NCBI GenBank assembly: GCA_015689685.1 | Contig: WVSL01000001.1 | Location: 166,001 to 230,000, forward strand | Direction of reading: 5' to 3' | Length of the DNA: 64,000 nt | From: Rhodobacterales bacterium HKCCE2091 | GTDB lineage: Bacteria > Pseudomonadota > Alphaproteobacteria > Rhodobacterales > Rhodobacteraceae | Shown here: piece after piece, positions 27,149 to 36,154 of the stretch | Layout of the letters: every line of letters starts with the position of its first letter | Position numbering within the stretch: the first letter of the stretch is position 1 | Notes under the pieces: generated by a model | What the model was told of the DNA's origin: nothing | What the model saw: only the letters and a program-made list of their open reading frames with translations | Database searches by the model: none | Made by a program: the position numbers and the translations under genes

Positions 27149-28063
27149 ATGAAACTGGGCCTGCTGACGGCGCCGTTCGAGGACACCGACCTGATGGACG
27201 TGGCCGCATGGGCCGGCGCGAACGGCTTTTCCGCCTTCGAGGTCGCCTGCTGGCCGGCCTCGGGCGGCGAGAAACGGCGCTATGCCGGGACCAGCCATAT
27301 CGACGTGGACGGGCTGACGGCCGCGCGGGGCGAGGAGATCATCTCGGGCCTTGCCCATCACGGCATCGAGATCTCGGGCCTCGGCTACTACCCGAACCCG
27401 CTGCACGCGGATGCGGACGCGCGCGAGGAGGTGATCGGCCACCTCAAGAAGGTCATCACCGCGGCGGGCTCGATGGGCGTGAAGGTGGTGAACACCTTCC
27501 TCGGCGGCGACCGCAGGCTCAACGTCGACGAGAACTGGGCCCGCGCGCAGGAGATATTCGCGCCGGTGGTGAAACACGCGGCCGACAGCGGCGTGACGCT
27601 TTGCTTCGAGAACTGCCCGATGATCTTCAGCTACGACGAGTGGCCGGGCGGGCACAACATCGCCTACAGCCCGAAGATCTGGCGGCGTATCTTCGAGGAA
27701 TGGGGCGACGCGGTGGGCATGAACTTCGACCCCTCGCACCTGATCTGGCAGATGATCGACCAGACCCGCTTCATCAAGGAATTCGGCCCGCGCTTTGCCC
27801 ATGTCCACGCCAAGGACGTGATGATCGACCGCGACGGGCTGTACGAGAACGGCGTGATGAGCGCCGGCATGGGCTGGCAGATCCCGCGGCTCTGCGGGCT
27901 CGGCGACGTGGACTGGTCGGACTTCTTCTCCGGCATCTACCGCGCCGGGTACGACGGTCCGGTCGTAATCGAGCACGAGGACAGGCTGTTCGAGGGCAGT
28001 GACGAGAAGATCAAGCGGGGCTTCTGCCTGGCACGCGACGTGCTGACCCCCTACATCAAGTGA
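27149..28063 (+). CDS. Sugar phosphate isomerase/epimerase (TIM barrel)
   Basis: 304 residues, AP-endonuclease-2/xylose-isomerase-like TIM barrel. Metal ligands of the family are visible as CFENCP (Glu), NFDPSHLIWQ (Asp and His), FAHVHAKD and VVIEHEDRLFEG. Such enzymes epimerise or cleave keto-sugars made by Gfo/Idh dehydrogenases, and the gene directly follows one. Preceded by GGAGGACACGCG. Exact reaction unknown. Confidence 0.88.
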   Translation: MKLGLLTAPFEDTDLMDVAAWAGANGFSAFEVACWPASGGEKRRYAGTSHIDVDGLTAARGEEIISGLAHHGIEISGLGYYPNPLHADADAREEVIGHLKKVITAAGSMGVKVVNTFLGGDRRLNVDENWARAQEIFAPVVKHAADSGVTLCFENCPMIFSYDEWPGGHNIAYSPKIWRRIFEEWGDAVGMNFDPSHLIWQMIDQTRFIKEFGPRFAHVHAKDVMIDRDGLYENGVMSAGMGWQIPRLCGLGDVDWSDFFSGIYRAGYDGPVVIEHEDRLFEGSDEKIKRGFCLARDVLTPYIK

Positions 28064-28118
28064 CAAGGGCGCCAAGACCCTGAAATTCCATGAAAACCCA
28101 GATGGGAGGAAGAGACGA

Positions 28119-29150
28119 ATGAAACGCTTTCTGACCGGCGCCGCGGCGCTTGCCCTCAGCGTGACGATGGCCCCGGCCGCCTTCGCGCAGGACGGCGGCT
28201 ACACCATCGGCGTGTCCAACACCGTGCAGGGCAACGGCTGGCGCGAGGAAATGATCTGCGCCATGCGCGCCCAGGCCCTGTCCTCGGGCGAGGTCGACCG
28301 GCTGATCGTCGCGCATCGCAACACCGACGCCGCGGGCCAGCTCGAGGACCTGCGCAACCTGATCGAGGCCGGCGTCGATGCCATCGTGCTGAACCCGGCG
28401 AACCCCGACGCGCTCAACTCCGCCATCGAGGACGCCATCGCGGCCGACATCGTGGTGGTCGCGGTCGACCAGGGCGTGACCGCCGAAGGCGCCTACGTCG
28501 TGTCGAACAACCAGGAGGAATACGCCTATCTCGGCGCGTCCTGGCTGTTCGAGCAGATGGGCGGGGAAGGCTCCGTGGTCTACATGCGCGGCGCGGCCGG
28601 CACCTCGGCCGACAACGACCGCGACGCGGGCTTCCGCCGCGCGCTCGAAGAGAACCCGGGCGTCGAGGTCGTGCACGAGGTCTTCACCGGCTGGCAGCAG
28701 GACCAGGGCAAGCAGCAGATGTTCGACTTCATCGCGACGGGCATCCCGTTCGACGGCGTCTGGACCTCGGGGATCGACAACGTGATCGTCGATGCCTTCC
28801 TCGAATCCGGCGCACCGCTGGTGCCGATCGTGGGCGCCGACAACGCCGGCTTCGTGGCGATGCTGCAGGATGTCGAGGGCCTCGAGGGCGCGGCGGTGAC
28901 CAACCCCGGCTCCATCGGCGGCGCGGGTGTCGCGGTGGCGCTGAACATCCTCAACGGCAACCCGCCGGAAGAGACCACCGTGCTCGTCGACCCGGTCCTG
29001 TGGCAGAACACCACCGACGAAGGCCGCGAGCAGATCGCGAACGCCCAGAACCCGAACCTCGACCCGGAATGGCCGGTGTCGGTCGAGATCCCGGGCTACA
29101 CGACCTACTCGATGGACGAGATCATCGCCTGCGAAGGCCCCGGCGAGTGA
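28119..29150 (+). CDS. Sugar ABC transporter, substrate-binding protein (ribose class)
   Basis: 343 residues, periplasmic. Signal peptide MKRFLTGAAALALSVTMAPAAFA, cleaved before QDGG. Periplasmic-binding-protein-like type 1 fold: GVSNTVQGNGWREEM, LRNLIEAGVDAIVLNP, VVAVDQGV, and the hinge GADNAGFVAML. Good Shine-Dalgarno GGGAGGAAGAG before the ATG. It feeds the ATPase and two permeases downstream. Ligand not predictable; the pocket residues resemble no binding protein I can name. Confidence 0.91.
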   Translation: MKRFLTGAAALALSVTMAPAAFAQDGGYTIGVSNTVQGNGWREEMICAMRAQALSSGEVDRLIVAHRNTDAAGQLEDLRNLIEAGVDAIVLNPANPDALNSAIEDAIAADIVVVAVDQGVTAEGAYVVSNNQEEYAYLGASWLFEQMGGEGSVVYMRGAAGTSADNDRDAGFRRALEENPGVEVVHEVFTGWQQDQGKQQMFDFIATGIPFDGVWTSGIDNVIVDAFLESGAPLVPIVGADNAGFVAMLQDVEGLEGAAVTNPGSIGGAGVAVALNILNGNPPEETTVLVDPVLWQNTTDEGREQIANAQNPNLDPEWPVSVEIPGYTTYSMDEIIACEGPGE

Positions 29151-29167
29151 TCTGACCGTTATCAAAG

Positions 29168-29196
29168 CCGCCTCCGGAACATCGCTCCGGGGGCGG
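29168..29196 (+). promoter_or_regulatory. Strong hairpin between binding-protein and ATPase genes
   Basis: CCGCCTCCGGA (29168-29178) pairs with TCCGGGGGCGG (29186-29196) with one G-U pair and a 7-nt loop. There is no T tract, so it is more likely a 3' RNA stabiliser or partial attenuator that favours binding-protein mRNA over the downstream transporter genes. Confidence 0.5.
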
Positions 29197-29225
29197 TCCT
29201 GCAACCGACGACCCCAGGGACGCGA

Positions 29226-30719
29226 ATGACCGACCAGACCGACGCCCGCGCGCTTCTCGATGCCAGCGGCGTCGCCAAGAGCTTCGGCGCCGTTCGCGCC
29301 CTGACCGACGCGAGCCTGTCCGTGAACGCGGGCGAGGTGGTGGCGCTGATGGGCGCCAACGGCGCCGGGAAATCCACCTTCGTCAAGATCCTCACCGGCG
29401 CGCTCAGGCCCGACCGGGGGCGTGTGCTGATCCGCGGGCAGGAGGCCCGCGTCGGATCGCCCGCCGAGGCCCGCGCCTCGGGTCTCGTGCCGGTCTACCA
29501 GGAACCTTCGCTGATCCCCGACCTGACCGTGGCGGAGAACCTGCGCCTGACCGATACGCCGGTCGATCCGTTCCGCGCCTATGTCGACGATCTCGGCATC
29601 GCGAACCTGCGCCTCGGCGCGCTGATCCATTCGCTGCCGCTGGCGACGCTCCGCATCTTCGATCTCGCCCGCGCGCTGGCCTCCGACCCCGACGTGCTGC
29701 TTCTGGACGAGATGACCGCCGCGCTTCCCACGGACCTCGTGGAACGGGTGCTGAAGGTCGTCCGCGCCCGCGCCGACGCGGGCTCGGGCGTCATCTACAT
29801 CTCTCACCGCTTCACCGAGATCTCCGCGCTCTGCGACCGCGCCGTGGTGCTGCGCGACGGCAGGACGGTGGGCGACCTCGCGATCGAGGAAGGTGTCGAG
29901 GACCGGGTGGTGGAGCTGATGCTCGGCGCGAGGATCGACCTCGGCCGCCGCGCCGGGCTGGCCCATGCCGAGGCCCGCACCGGCACGCCCCGGCTCAAGG
30001 TACGCAACCTCGCCGCCGCGCCCAAGCTGACCGACGTGTCCTTCGACCTGCATCCGGGCGAGGTGCTCGGCGTCGTCGCGCTGGAAGGCCAGGGGCAGGA
30101 CGAACTGTTCGACGTGCTGTCCGGCTTCCGCCGCGCCACCGGCGGCACGCTCGAGGTGGACGGCACGCCCGAAAGCTTCGGCCACCCCGCCGATGCCATT
30201 GCCCGCGGCCTGACCTTTGTGCCGGGCGACCGTGCCCATGCCCTGCTGGCGGAGCGGTCGGTGCGCGAGAACATCGCCCTGCCCTTCGCGGCGCGTATCC
30301 GGAACTGGGGCCCGCTGAAGCTGCGCCACGAACGGGACCGCGTGGCCCATGCCATCGAGAAGCTGCAGATCGACACCCGCGCCCAGGGCGAGGTGCGGCG
30401 GCTGTCCGGCGGCAACCAGCAGAAGGTCACCATCGGCCGCTGGCTCGCCACCGGGGTCGAGACGCTGCTGCTGTTCGACCCGACCCGCGGCATCGACGTG
30501 CGCACGAAACGCCAGATCTACCCGCTGGTGCGGGAACTGGCGGCGAACAGGTCGGCGGTGCTGTTCTACACCTCGGAACTGGAGGAGGTGCCGCTGGCCT
30601 GCGACCGCGCCGTTGTCATCTTCAACGGACGCACCGTGGCCGAGATCGACGCATCCGAGGCCGACGAGCAGACGCTCATGCGCGCCGCCTACGGCCTGGC
30701 CGAGGAGGGCGCGGCATGA
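29226..30719 (+). CDS. Sugar ABC transporter, double ATP-binding protein
   Basis: 497 residues, two ABC domains as in RbsA. Domain 1: Walker A GANGAGKST (residues 43-51), Q-loop YQEPSLIPDL, Walker B VLLLDEMTAALPTD, but the usual LSxGQ signature is replaced by LPLATLR. Domain 2 has a degenerate Walker A (ALEGQGQDELF), normal for the family, and an intact signature LSGGNQQKVTIGRWL with LLFDPTRGIDV. One composite ATP site therefore combines Walker A of domain 1 with the signature of domain 2. The stop overlaps the first permease start. Confidence 0.9.
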   Translation: MTDQTDARALLDASGVAKSFGAVRALTDASLSVNAGEVVALMGANGAGKSTFVKILTGALRPDRGRVLIRGQEARVGSPAEARASGLVPVYQEPSLIPDLTVAENLRLTDTPVDPFRAYVDDLGIANLRLGALIHSLPLATLRIFDLARALASDPDVLLLDEMTAALPTDLVERVLKVVRARADAGSGVIYISHRFTEISALCDRAVVLRDGRTVGDLAIEEGVEDRVVELMLGARIDLGRRAGLAHAEARTGTPRLKVRNLAAAPKLTDVSFDLHPGEVLGVVALEGQGQDELFDVLSGFRRATGGTLEVDGTPESFGHPADAIARGLTFVPGDRAHALLAERSVRENIALPFAARIRNWGPLKLRHERDRVAHAIEKLQIDTRAQGEVRRLSGGNQQKVTIGRWLATGVETLLLFDPTRGIDVRTKRQIYPLVRELAANRSAVLFYTSELEEVPLACDRAVVIFNGRTVAEIDASEADEQTLMRAAYGLAEEGAA

Positions 30720-31660
30720 GTGCGATCCTGAGGGCCCACGCCTGGAGCATCGGCCTCGCCATCCTGTTCCTTGCGCTCCTAGGCCTCGCCAAGGTGATCC
30801 AGCCGTCTTTCGGCATCACCGGGCTGGAAAGCCTCGCCCGCGCCGCCCTGCCCTTCGCCTTCGCCACCGCCGCGATGGCGGTGGTGGTCATCGTCGGCGG
30901 CATCGACCTGTCGGTGGCCTCGATGATGGCGGTCGCCTCGGTCACCGCCGCCGTCCTGATGCAGACCATGCCGGCCGTGCCCGCCATCGTCATCACGCTG
31001 GCCGCCGGCGCGCTGATGGGCGCGATCAACGGCGGGCTGATCGTCGTCACGCGGGTGCCCGACATCGTGGCGACGCTGGCGATGCTGTTCGTCTGGGAAG
31101 GCGTCGCGCTCCTGATCCTGAACGCGCCGGGCGGCACCGCCGCCGACTGGTTGGAGAACACCATCCGCGGCAGTTTCGTGATCCCGGGCCTGCCGAAGGC
31201 CCTGGTTCTCATGACGGTCTGCGTGGCGGTGGTCTGGGTGCCGCTGAAACGGTCGAAGCTCGGCCTGTCGATCTACGCCACCGGCAGCCACGAGAACGCG
31301 GCCTTCCGCTCCGGCGTCGCGGTCGGCAAGACCCGCATCGCGGCCTACGCGGTCTGCGGGCTGTTCGCCGCGATGGGCGGCCTCAGCCTCACCATGCTGA
31401 CCGGCATCGGCGAGCCCGTTCCCGGCCCCTACCTGATGGCCTCGGTCGCGGCGGTCGTTCTTGGCGGCGTCGTGCTCGGCGGCGGCATCGGCGGGCTTCT
31501 CGGCCCGATCATCGCGGTCTTCATCCTGCGGATCATCCGCACGATCCTGACACTCGCCGCGGTCGATCCGAACGTCACCACCATCGTCGAGGGCACCATC
31601 ATGGTCGCCGTCGTCATGCTCGGCGCGCTGGTGATGATGCGCGGGAGGGAAACGGTATGA
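30716..31660 (+). CDS. Sugar ABC transporter, permease 1 (RbsC-like)
   Basis: 314 residues, about nine to ten hydrophobic helices. RbsC-family signatures: VVIVGGIDLSVASMMAVAS, VATLAMLFVWEG, IYATGSHENAAFRSGVAVGKTRI (cytoplasmic coupling loop) and VLGGVVLGGGIGG. Overlaps the ATPase gene and the second permease by 4 bp each. Forms a heterodimer in the inner membrane with the next gene product. Confidence 0.92.
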   Translation: MSAILRAHAWSIGLAILFLALLGLAKVIQPSFGITGLESLARAALPFAFATAAMAVVVIVGGIDLSVASMMAVASVTAAVLMQTMPAVPAIVITLAAGALMGAINGGLIVVTRVPDIVATLAMLFVWEGVALLILNAPGGTAADWLENTIRGSFVIPGLPKALVLMTVCVAVVWVPLKRSKLGLSIYATGSHENAAFRSGVAVGKTRIAAYAVCGLFAAMGGLSLTMLTGIGEPVPGPYLMASVAAVVLGGVVLGGGIGGLLGPIIAVFILRIIRTILTLAAVDPNVTTIVEGTIMVAVVMLGALVMMRGRETV

Positions 31661-32643
31661 GCAGCGCCCCCGACACGCAGGACCATACCCCGCCGCTCGT
31701 CCGCGTCGGGCGCTTCCTCGGCGACAACCCGATGATCCCGCTCCTGGTCCTCCTGGCCGCGCTGATCGGCGTGCTGGAGATCATGCGCCCCGGCATCGTC
31801 TCGCCGTTCTGGGCCGGGAACACGATCAAGTTCGCGATCCCGCTGGCGATGCTGGCCGCCTGCCAGATGCTGACCATGCTGACCGCGGGCATCGACCTGT
31901 CGGCGGCCGTCGTCGCCACCGTCGCGGGATTCGTCGTGGCCACCGTCTCGCCGCTCCACGGCGACGGCGCGGGGATCGCGGTGGCGCTGCTCGCGGCCGC
32001 CGCAGTCGGCCTCGTGAACGGCTTCGGCGTCGGTGTCGCGCGGGTCCATCCGCTCATCATGACGCTCGGCACCGGGCTGATCGCCACCGGCTGTCTCCAG
32101 GTCTACCAGCGGCTGGTTATCGCCACCGGGTCGGACATCCCGGACATGCTGGAATGGCTCGGGACGGGGCGCACCGCGGGGCTTCCGAACGGGCTGTTCC
32201 TGTTCGTGCCCTTCGCCGCGATCATCCTGCTCGGCTTGCGCTTCACCGGCTTCGGGCGGCTCCTGTTCGCGCTCGGCTCGAACGAGCACGCGGCGAAGCT
32301 GTCGGGTACACGAAGCTGGCAGGTCTACATCGCGCTCTATCTCCTGTCGGCGCTGATCGCGGGGATCACGGGGCTGCTCTACGTGGGCATGATCCGCGCG
32401 CCCTCGCTGTCGCTCGCCAACCCGCTCCTGCTGCCGTCGGTCGCCGCGGCGGTCATCGGGGGCACGTCCATCTTCGGCGGCCGCGGAAGCTACGCGGGGG
32501 CCATCGTCGGTGCGCTGATCCTGACCGTGCTCGGCACGCTCCTGACGCTGTTGCAGATGCCGGAAGGCGCGCGGCGGATCCTGTTCGGCGCGATCATCCT
32601 GGCCGTCACGGCGCTCTACGTGAGGTTCACCGAAAGCCGCTAA
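31657..32643 (+). CDS. Sugar ABC transporter, permease 2 (RbsC-like)
   Basis: 328 residues, with the same fold as permease 1: MLTAGIDLSAAVVATVAGF, MTLGTGLIATG, FALGSNEHAAKLSGTRSWQ (coupling loop) and AVIGGTSIFGGRGSYAGAI. ATG at 31657 overlaps the previous stop. Two different permeases rather than a homodimer are typical of one subgroup of this transporter class. Ends 11 bp before the next gene. Confidence 0.92.
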   Translation: MSSAPDTQDHTPPLVRVGRFLGDNPMIPLLVLLAALIGVLEIMRPGIVSPFWAGNTIKFAIPLAMLAACQMLTMLTAGIDLSAAVVATVAGFVVATVSPLHGDGAGIAVALLAAAAVGLVNGFGVGVARVHPLIMTLGTGLIATGCLQVYQRLVIATGSDIPDMLEWLGTGRTAGLPNGLFLFVPFAAIILLGLRFTGFGRLLFALGSNEHAAKLSGTRSWQVYIALYLLSALIAGITGLLYVGMIRAPSLSLANPLLLPSVAAAVIGGTSIFGGRGSYAGAIVGALILTVLGTLLTLLQMPEGARRILFGAIILAVTALYVRFTESR

Positions 32644-32654
32644 AGGGGGGAGAC

Positions 32655-33731
32655 ATGGCGAGATTCCGGGTCGCGGGCATCCGCTTCGACCACATGCACA
32701 TGGGCGACCTGCTGCGGCAGGTGCACGACCACCCAGAGGCCGAAATCGCCGCGATCTACGACCCCGACCCGGCGAAGATGCGGGGCGCGATCGAGACTTT
32801 CGGCATCCCCGCCGACCGGGTCTTCACCGATTTCGATGCCTGCATGGCGGCCGGGCCCTACGATCTCGCGATCAACTGCGCGGCCACCGCCGACCACGCC
32901 GCGGTCGCGGAGGCGCTGGCGCCGCACGGCTGCAACGTCTTCGTCGAGAAGCCCTTTGCCGCCAGTGCCGACGACGCGCGGCGGATGATCGCGGCGATGG
33001 AGGGAACCCGGCGGCTGATGGCGATCAACTGGCCGCTCGCCTGGGTGGAAAGCCACGTCACCGCCAAGCGCCTGATCGACGAGGGGCTGATCGGGGAGTT
33101 GCGCGAGGTCCGCTACTACGGCGGCAACCGCGGGCCGCTCTACCACCTCGCCGACAAGGTCGAGGTCAGCCCCGAGGAGGTCGAGCGCCAGAAGCCCACG
33201 TCGTGGTGGTACAAGCGCGCCGCGGGCGGCGGTTCCCTGCTGGACTATATGGGCTACGGCGCCACGCTCGGGACCTGGTACATGGACGGCCGCGCGCCGG
33301 TCGAGATCACCTGCGCCGTGGACGAGACGCCGGGGATCGAGGTCGACCAGCACGCGGTCGCGGTGCTGCGCTACGACACCGGCCTGTCGAAGATCGAGAC
33401 GCGGTGGGGCACCTTCACCGATCCCTGGGTGACGCAGCCGCAGCCCTTCACGGGCTTCACCTTCGCCGGGTCCGACGGAACGATGGTCAGCCCCGATTAC
33501 GCCGCCGCGGTGCGGGTCCAGACCCGCGACAGGCCCGAGGTGCACGAAATCGCGGTCGATCCCTTGCCGGAGGGGCGGCGGAACGGGATCGAGTACGTGC
33601 TCGGCTGCATCGACCGGGGCGAGGCCATCGGCGGACCGCTCGCCCCCGACCTCTGCCTGCTCGCACAACGGATCGTGGACACGGCTGCCGCGTCCGCCGC
33701 GCAGAAGCGCACGCTGGCGCTGTTGCCGTGA
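32655..33731 (+). CDS. Gfo/Idh/MocA-family oxidoreductase
   Basis: 358 residues. The N-terminal nucleotide-binding segment is less canonical (RFRVAGIRFDHMHMGDLLRQ, no full GxGxxG), but the rest fits the family: INCAATADHAAVAEAL, FVEKPFAAS (EKP Lys at ~98) and a C-terminal domain with GGGSLLDYMGYG. The weak dinucleotide motif suggests altered cofactor binding or a non-redox role. Shine-Dalgarno GGGGGGAGAC. Sits directly after the permeases; its stop overlaps the next GTG start. Confidence 0.85.
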   Translation: MARFRVAGIRFDHMHMGDLLRQVHDHPEAEIAAIYDPDPAKMRGAIETFGIPADRVFTDFDACMAAGPYDLAINCAATADHAAVAEALAPHGCNVFVEKPFAASADDARRMIAAMEGTRRLMAINWPLAWVESHVTAKRLIDEGLIGELREVRYYGGNRGPLYHLADKVEVSPEEVERQKPTSWWYKRAAGGGSLLDYMGYGATLGTWYMDGRAPVEITCAVDETPGIEVDQHAVAVLRYDTGLSKIETRWGTFTDPWVTQPQPFTGFTFAGSDGTMVSPDYAAAVRVQTRDRPEVHEIAVDPLPEGRRNGIEYVLGCIDRGEAIGGPLAPDLCLLAQRIVDTAAASAAQKRTLALLP

Positions 33732-34840
33732 CCACGGATACCGAAACCTACGCGCTCAGATCGGGCGAGAAGGCCGGGATCCCCGCGCCCGACCTGCCCT
33801 ACCGCCCGCCCGCGCCGAAGAACTGGAAGCCGCGCATTGGCGTGATCGGGACGGGCGGAATTTCTGCCAGCCATCTCGACGCCTACCGCGCCGCGGGATG
33901 GGACGTCGCGGCGCTCTGGAACCGCACCCGCGCCACGGCGGAGGGCCGCGCGGCGGAGTATTTTCCCGGCGCGGTGGTGGTCGATACGCCGCTGGAAATA
34001 CTGGAAGATTCTGCCATCGACGTGGTGGATATCACGCTGCACCCGGAACATCGCGAACCGCTGATCGAGGCCGCCCTGCGCGCGGGCAAGCACGTCCTGA
34101 GCCAGAAGCCCTTCGTCACCGACCTCGACCGGGGCGCGGCGCTGGTGGCGCTGGCCGACGACAACGGCGTGTCGCTGGCGGTGAACCAGAACGGCCGATG
34201 GGCGCCGCACCTCGCTTGGATGCGGGAGGCCGTGCGGGCCGGGCTGATCGGCGATCTCGTCTCCGCGCATGTCTCGATCCACTGGAACCACGGCTGGACC
34301 GCGGGCACGCCCTTCGACGAGATCGAGGACCTCGTGCTGTACGACTTCGGGGTGCACTGGTTCGACTTCGTGACCTCCGTCGCGGGCGGGCGGATCCGCA
34401 GCGTCGTGGCGCAGGCCGTGCGCGCGCGGGGCCAGGAAAACAAGGTGCCGCTGCTTGCGCAGGCGCTGGTGCGGATGGAGGGCGGACAGGCGAGCCTCGT
34501 CTTCGACGGGGCGACGCCGCAGGGGTCGGCTGACCGGACGTGGATCGGCGGCACCGGCGGAAGCCTCCTGTCGGAGGGGCCGGACCTCGGGAACCAGCAG
34601 GTGACGCTGACGACGGCGAAGGGCGTCGCGCGCCCGAAGCTGGAAGGCCAGTGGTTCAACGACGGGTTCCGCGGCGCGATGGGCGAGCTTCTGTCCGCGG
34701 TGGAGGACGGGCGGGAGCCGCTGAATTCCGCCCGCGCGAACCTCGACAGCCTCGCGCTGACCTTCGCCGCAGTGGCATCGGCGCGGACCGGGCGGGAGGT
34801 GGAGGTGGGGAGCGTCCGGCGGCTTCACGGGGGCCAGTGA
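33728..34840 (+). CDS. Gfo/Idh/MocA-family oxidoreductase
   Basis: 370 residues. After a 35-residue extension, the Rossmann motif GVIGTGGISASHLDAYR, then VDITLHPEHREPLIEAAL, HVLSQKPFVTD (the EKP motif has Gln for Glu) and the catalytic-domain segment YDFGVHWFDFVTS with the conserved His. GTG start at 33728 overlaps the preceding stop (GTGA). Third such enzyme in the operon, presumably acting on a later intermediate of the same pathway. Confidence 0.88.
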   Translation: MTTDTETYALRSGEKAGIPAPDLPYRPPAPKNWKPRIGVIGTGGISASHLDAYRAAGWDVAALWNRTRATAEGRAAEYFPGAVVVDTPLEILEDSAIDVVDITLHPEHREPLIEAALRAGKHVLSQKPFVTDLDRGAALVALADDNGVSLAVNQNGRWAPHLAWMREAVRAGLIGDLVSAHVSIHWNHGWTAGTPFDEIEDLVLYDFGVHWFDFVTSVAGGRIRSVVAQAVRARGQENKVPLLAQALVRMEGGQASLVFDGATPQGSADRTWIGGTGGSLLSEGPDLGNQQVTLTTAKGVARPKLEGQWFNDGFRGAMGELLSAVEDGREPLNSARANLDSLALTFAAVASARTGREVEVGSVRRLHGGQ

Positions 34841-34861
34841 CGTCCCAGGAACCGACGCCCG

Positions 34862-34927
34862 TGTCGGAAATTTCCGACGCATGTGTCGAGAATTTTCGTC
34901 GCCCCTGTCGGAAATCCCGGGCCACCG
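34862..34927. repeat. Three 22-bp-spaced imperfect palindromes
   Basis: TGTCGGAAA starts at 34862 and 34906, with TGTCGAGAA at 34884, so the spacing is exactly 22 bp, two helical turns. The first unit is a perfect 16-bp palindrome GTCGGAAATTTCCGAC (34863-34878). The others (GTCGAGAATTTTCGTC, TCGGAAATCCCGG) are imperfect. The array lies in the 174-bp gap between two convergent genes, an odd place for an operator. Its core GGAAATTTCC also occurs at 11185. Confidence 0.6.
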
Positions 34928-35014
34928 GCATGTCCCGTCGCCGACGACGTGCCCGACGCGAGGCTTTGACCGGGGCGAGACCGTCGTTCCGACGCCCGCC
35001 CGGTCGCCCGCCGC

Positions 35015-36037
35015 TCAGGTCGTCTCGGTCACCTTCTTCAGGTGGCGCGGCTGGTCCGGGTCGATGCCCATCGACACCGCCATCCCCTCGATCAGCCCGT
35101 AGAAGGTGACGATCAGCGCCAGCGGGTCGGTCAGCGGGTGGCCGGTGCGGGCGGCGGGAAGCGCGGTCGCCTTCCGCACCTTCGGCGTCGTCGCGAAAAC
35201 CGTCGCGCCCTTCGACGCCAGTTCGTCCGCGACCTCCGCCACACCGGCCTCGGCGGCATCGGCGGCGGCGAAGGCGAGCACCGGGAAACCCTCACCGACG
35301 ATCGACACCGGGCCGTGCAGCACCTCGGCGGAGGAATAGCTTTCGCCGTGGATCAGGCAGGTCTCCTTCAGCTTCAGCGCGGCCTCGTTGGAGATCGCCC
35401 AGGCGGGGCCGCGGCCGAGCGTGTAGGGCGCCGCCGCCGTCAGCGGACCGGCCGCCGCCGACCAGTCGAGCGCCGTTGCCTCCGCCAGCCGTTCGGGCAG
35501 GGCCGCGATGGCGCGGAGCAGGGCCGCGTCACCCGCCGTCTCGGCCAGCAGCCAGAGCCCCGCCAGCACCGAGTTCACGAAGGATTTCGTCGCCACCACG
35601 CTCAGTTCCGGCCCGGCATGGAGATCCAGCACGACATCCGCCGCCGCGGCCAACCGCGAGCCGGCGTCGTTCGTCACCGCCAGCGTCATCGCCCCGCCCT
35701 CGCCCGCCGCGCGCGTCATCGCCACGATGTCCGGGCTTTGCCCCGACTGGCTCACCGCGAGGCACAGGCCCCGGTCGAGCCGCAGGGACGCCCCGTAGAC
35801 CGACGCGACCGAGGGGCCGACCGACGCCACCGGCAGGCCAAGCAGGATCTCGGCGGCGTATTTCAGGTAGGTGCAGGCGTGGTCCGAGGAGCCACGCGCC
35901 ACGGTGACGATCACCCTCGGGTCGAGCTTGGCGATCCCGGCCGCCGCCTCCCGGATCGCCGGTGCGCCGCGGTCGAGCAGCCGCGCCGCGGCGTCCGGTA
36001 TCTCCGCGATCTCGCGGCGCATCGCTGTCGGGGTCAT
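35015..36037 (-). CDS. SIS-domain protein, glucosamine-6-phosphate deaminase/GlmS-isomerase-like
   Basis: 340 residues with two SIS (sugar isomerase) domains and no glutamine amidotransferase domain. Domain 1 holds ARGSSDHACTYLKYAAE and AVSQSGQSPDIVAMTRAA; domain 2 holds LGRGPAWAISNEAALKLKE, HGESYSSAEVLHGPVSIV. It ends DPDQPRHLKKVTET, the GlmS-type tail. Such proteins deaminate glucosamine-6-phosphate or relatives (NagB-II). On the opposite strand to the sugar operon but flanked by its Gfo/Idh genes, which points to an amino-sugar substrate. ATG at 36037 after GGCAGAG. Confidence 0.87.
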   Translation of the reverse strand: MTPTAMRREIAEIPDAAARLLDRGAPAIREAAAGIAKLDPRVIVTVARGSSDHACTYLKYAAEILLGLPVASVGPSVASVYGASLRLDRGLCLAVSQSGQSPDIVAMTRAAGEGGAMTLAVTNDAGSRLAAAADVVLDLHAGPELSVVATKSFVNSVLAGLWLLAETAGDAALLRAIAALPERLAEATALDWSAAAGPLTAAAPYTLGRGPAWAISNEAALKLKETCLIHGESYSSAEVLHGPVSIVGEGFPVLAFAAADAAEAGVAEVADELASKGATVFATTPKVRKATALPAARTGHPLTDPLALIVTFYGLIEGMAVSMGIDPDQPRHLKKVTETT

Positions 36038-36154
36038 CTCTGCCTGCCTTCCCGTTTCCGCGGCGACCCTGCCCGGACGGCGCGGCCAAGTCCATGTCTT
36101 GCCGCCGGTTTTTCGCTGCGCGATGCTGGCCCGGATGCGACGGGGGATTGTCCG

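Noticed and set aside
28056..30350. 764-codon minus-strand open frame
   Set aside because: Antisense shadow of the binding-protein and ATPase genes; composition typical of third-frame GC bias.
34862..34927. CRISPR array
   Set aside because: Repeats are only 9-16 bp and imperfect, spacers are about 6-13 bp, and no cas genes are present.
34540..35109. Open frame across the convergent gap at 34.84-35.01 kb
   Set aside because: Starts inside the Gfo/Idh gene in another frame, and the gap portion is Arg/Pro low complexity; the 22-bp repeats explain the visible pattern.
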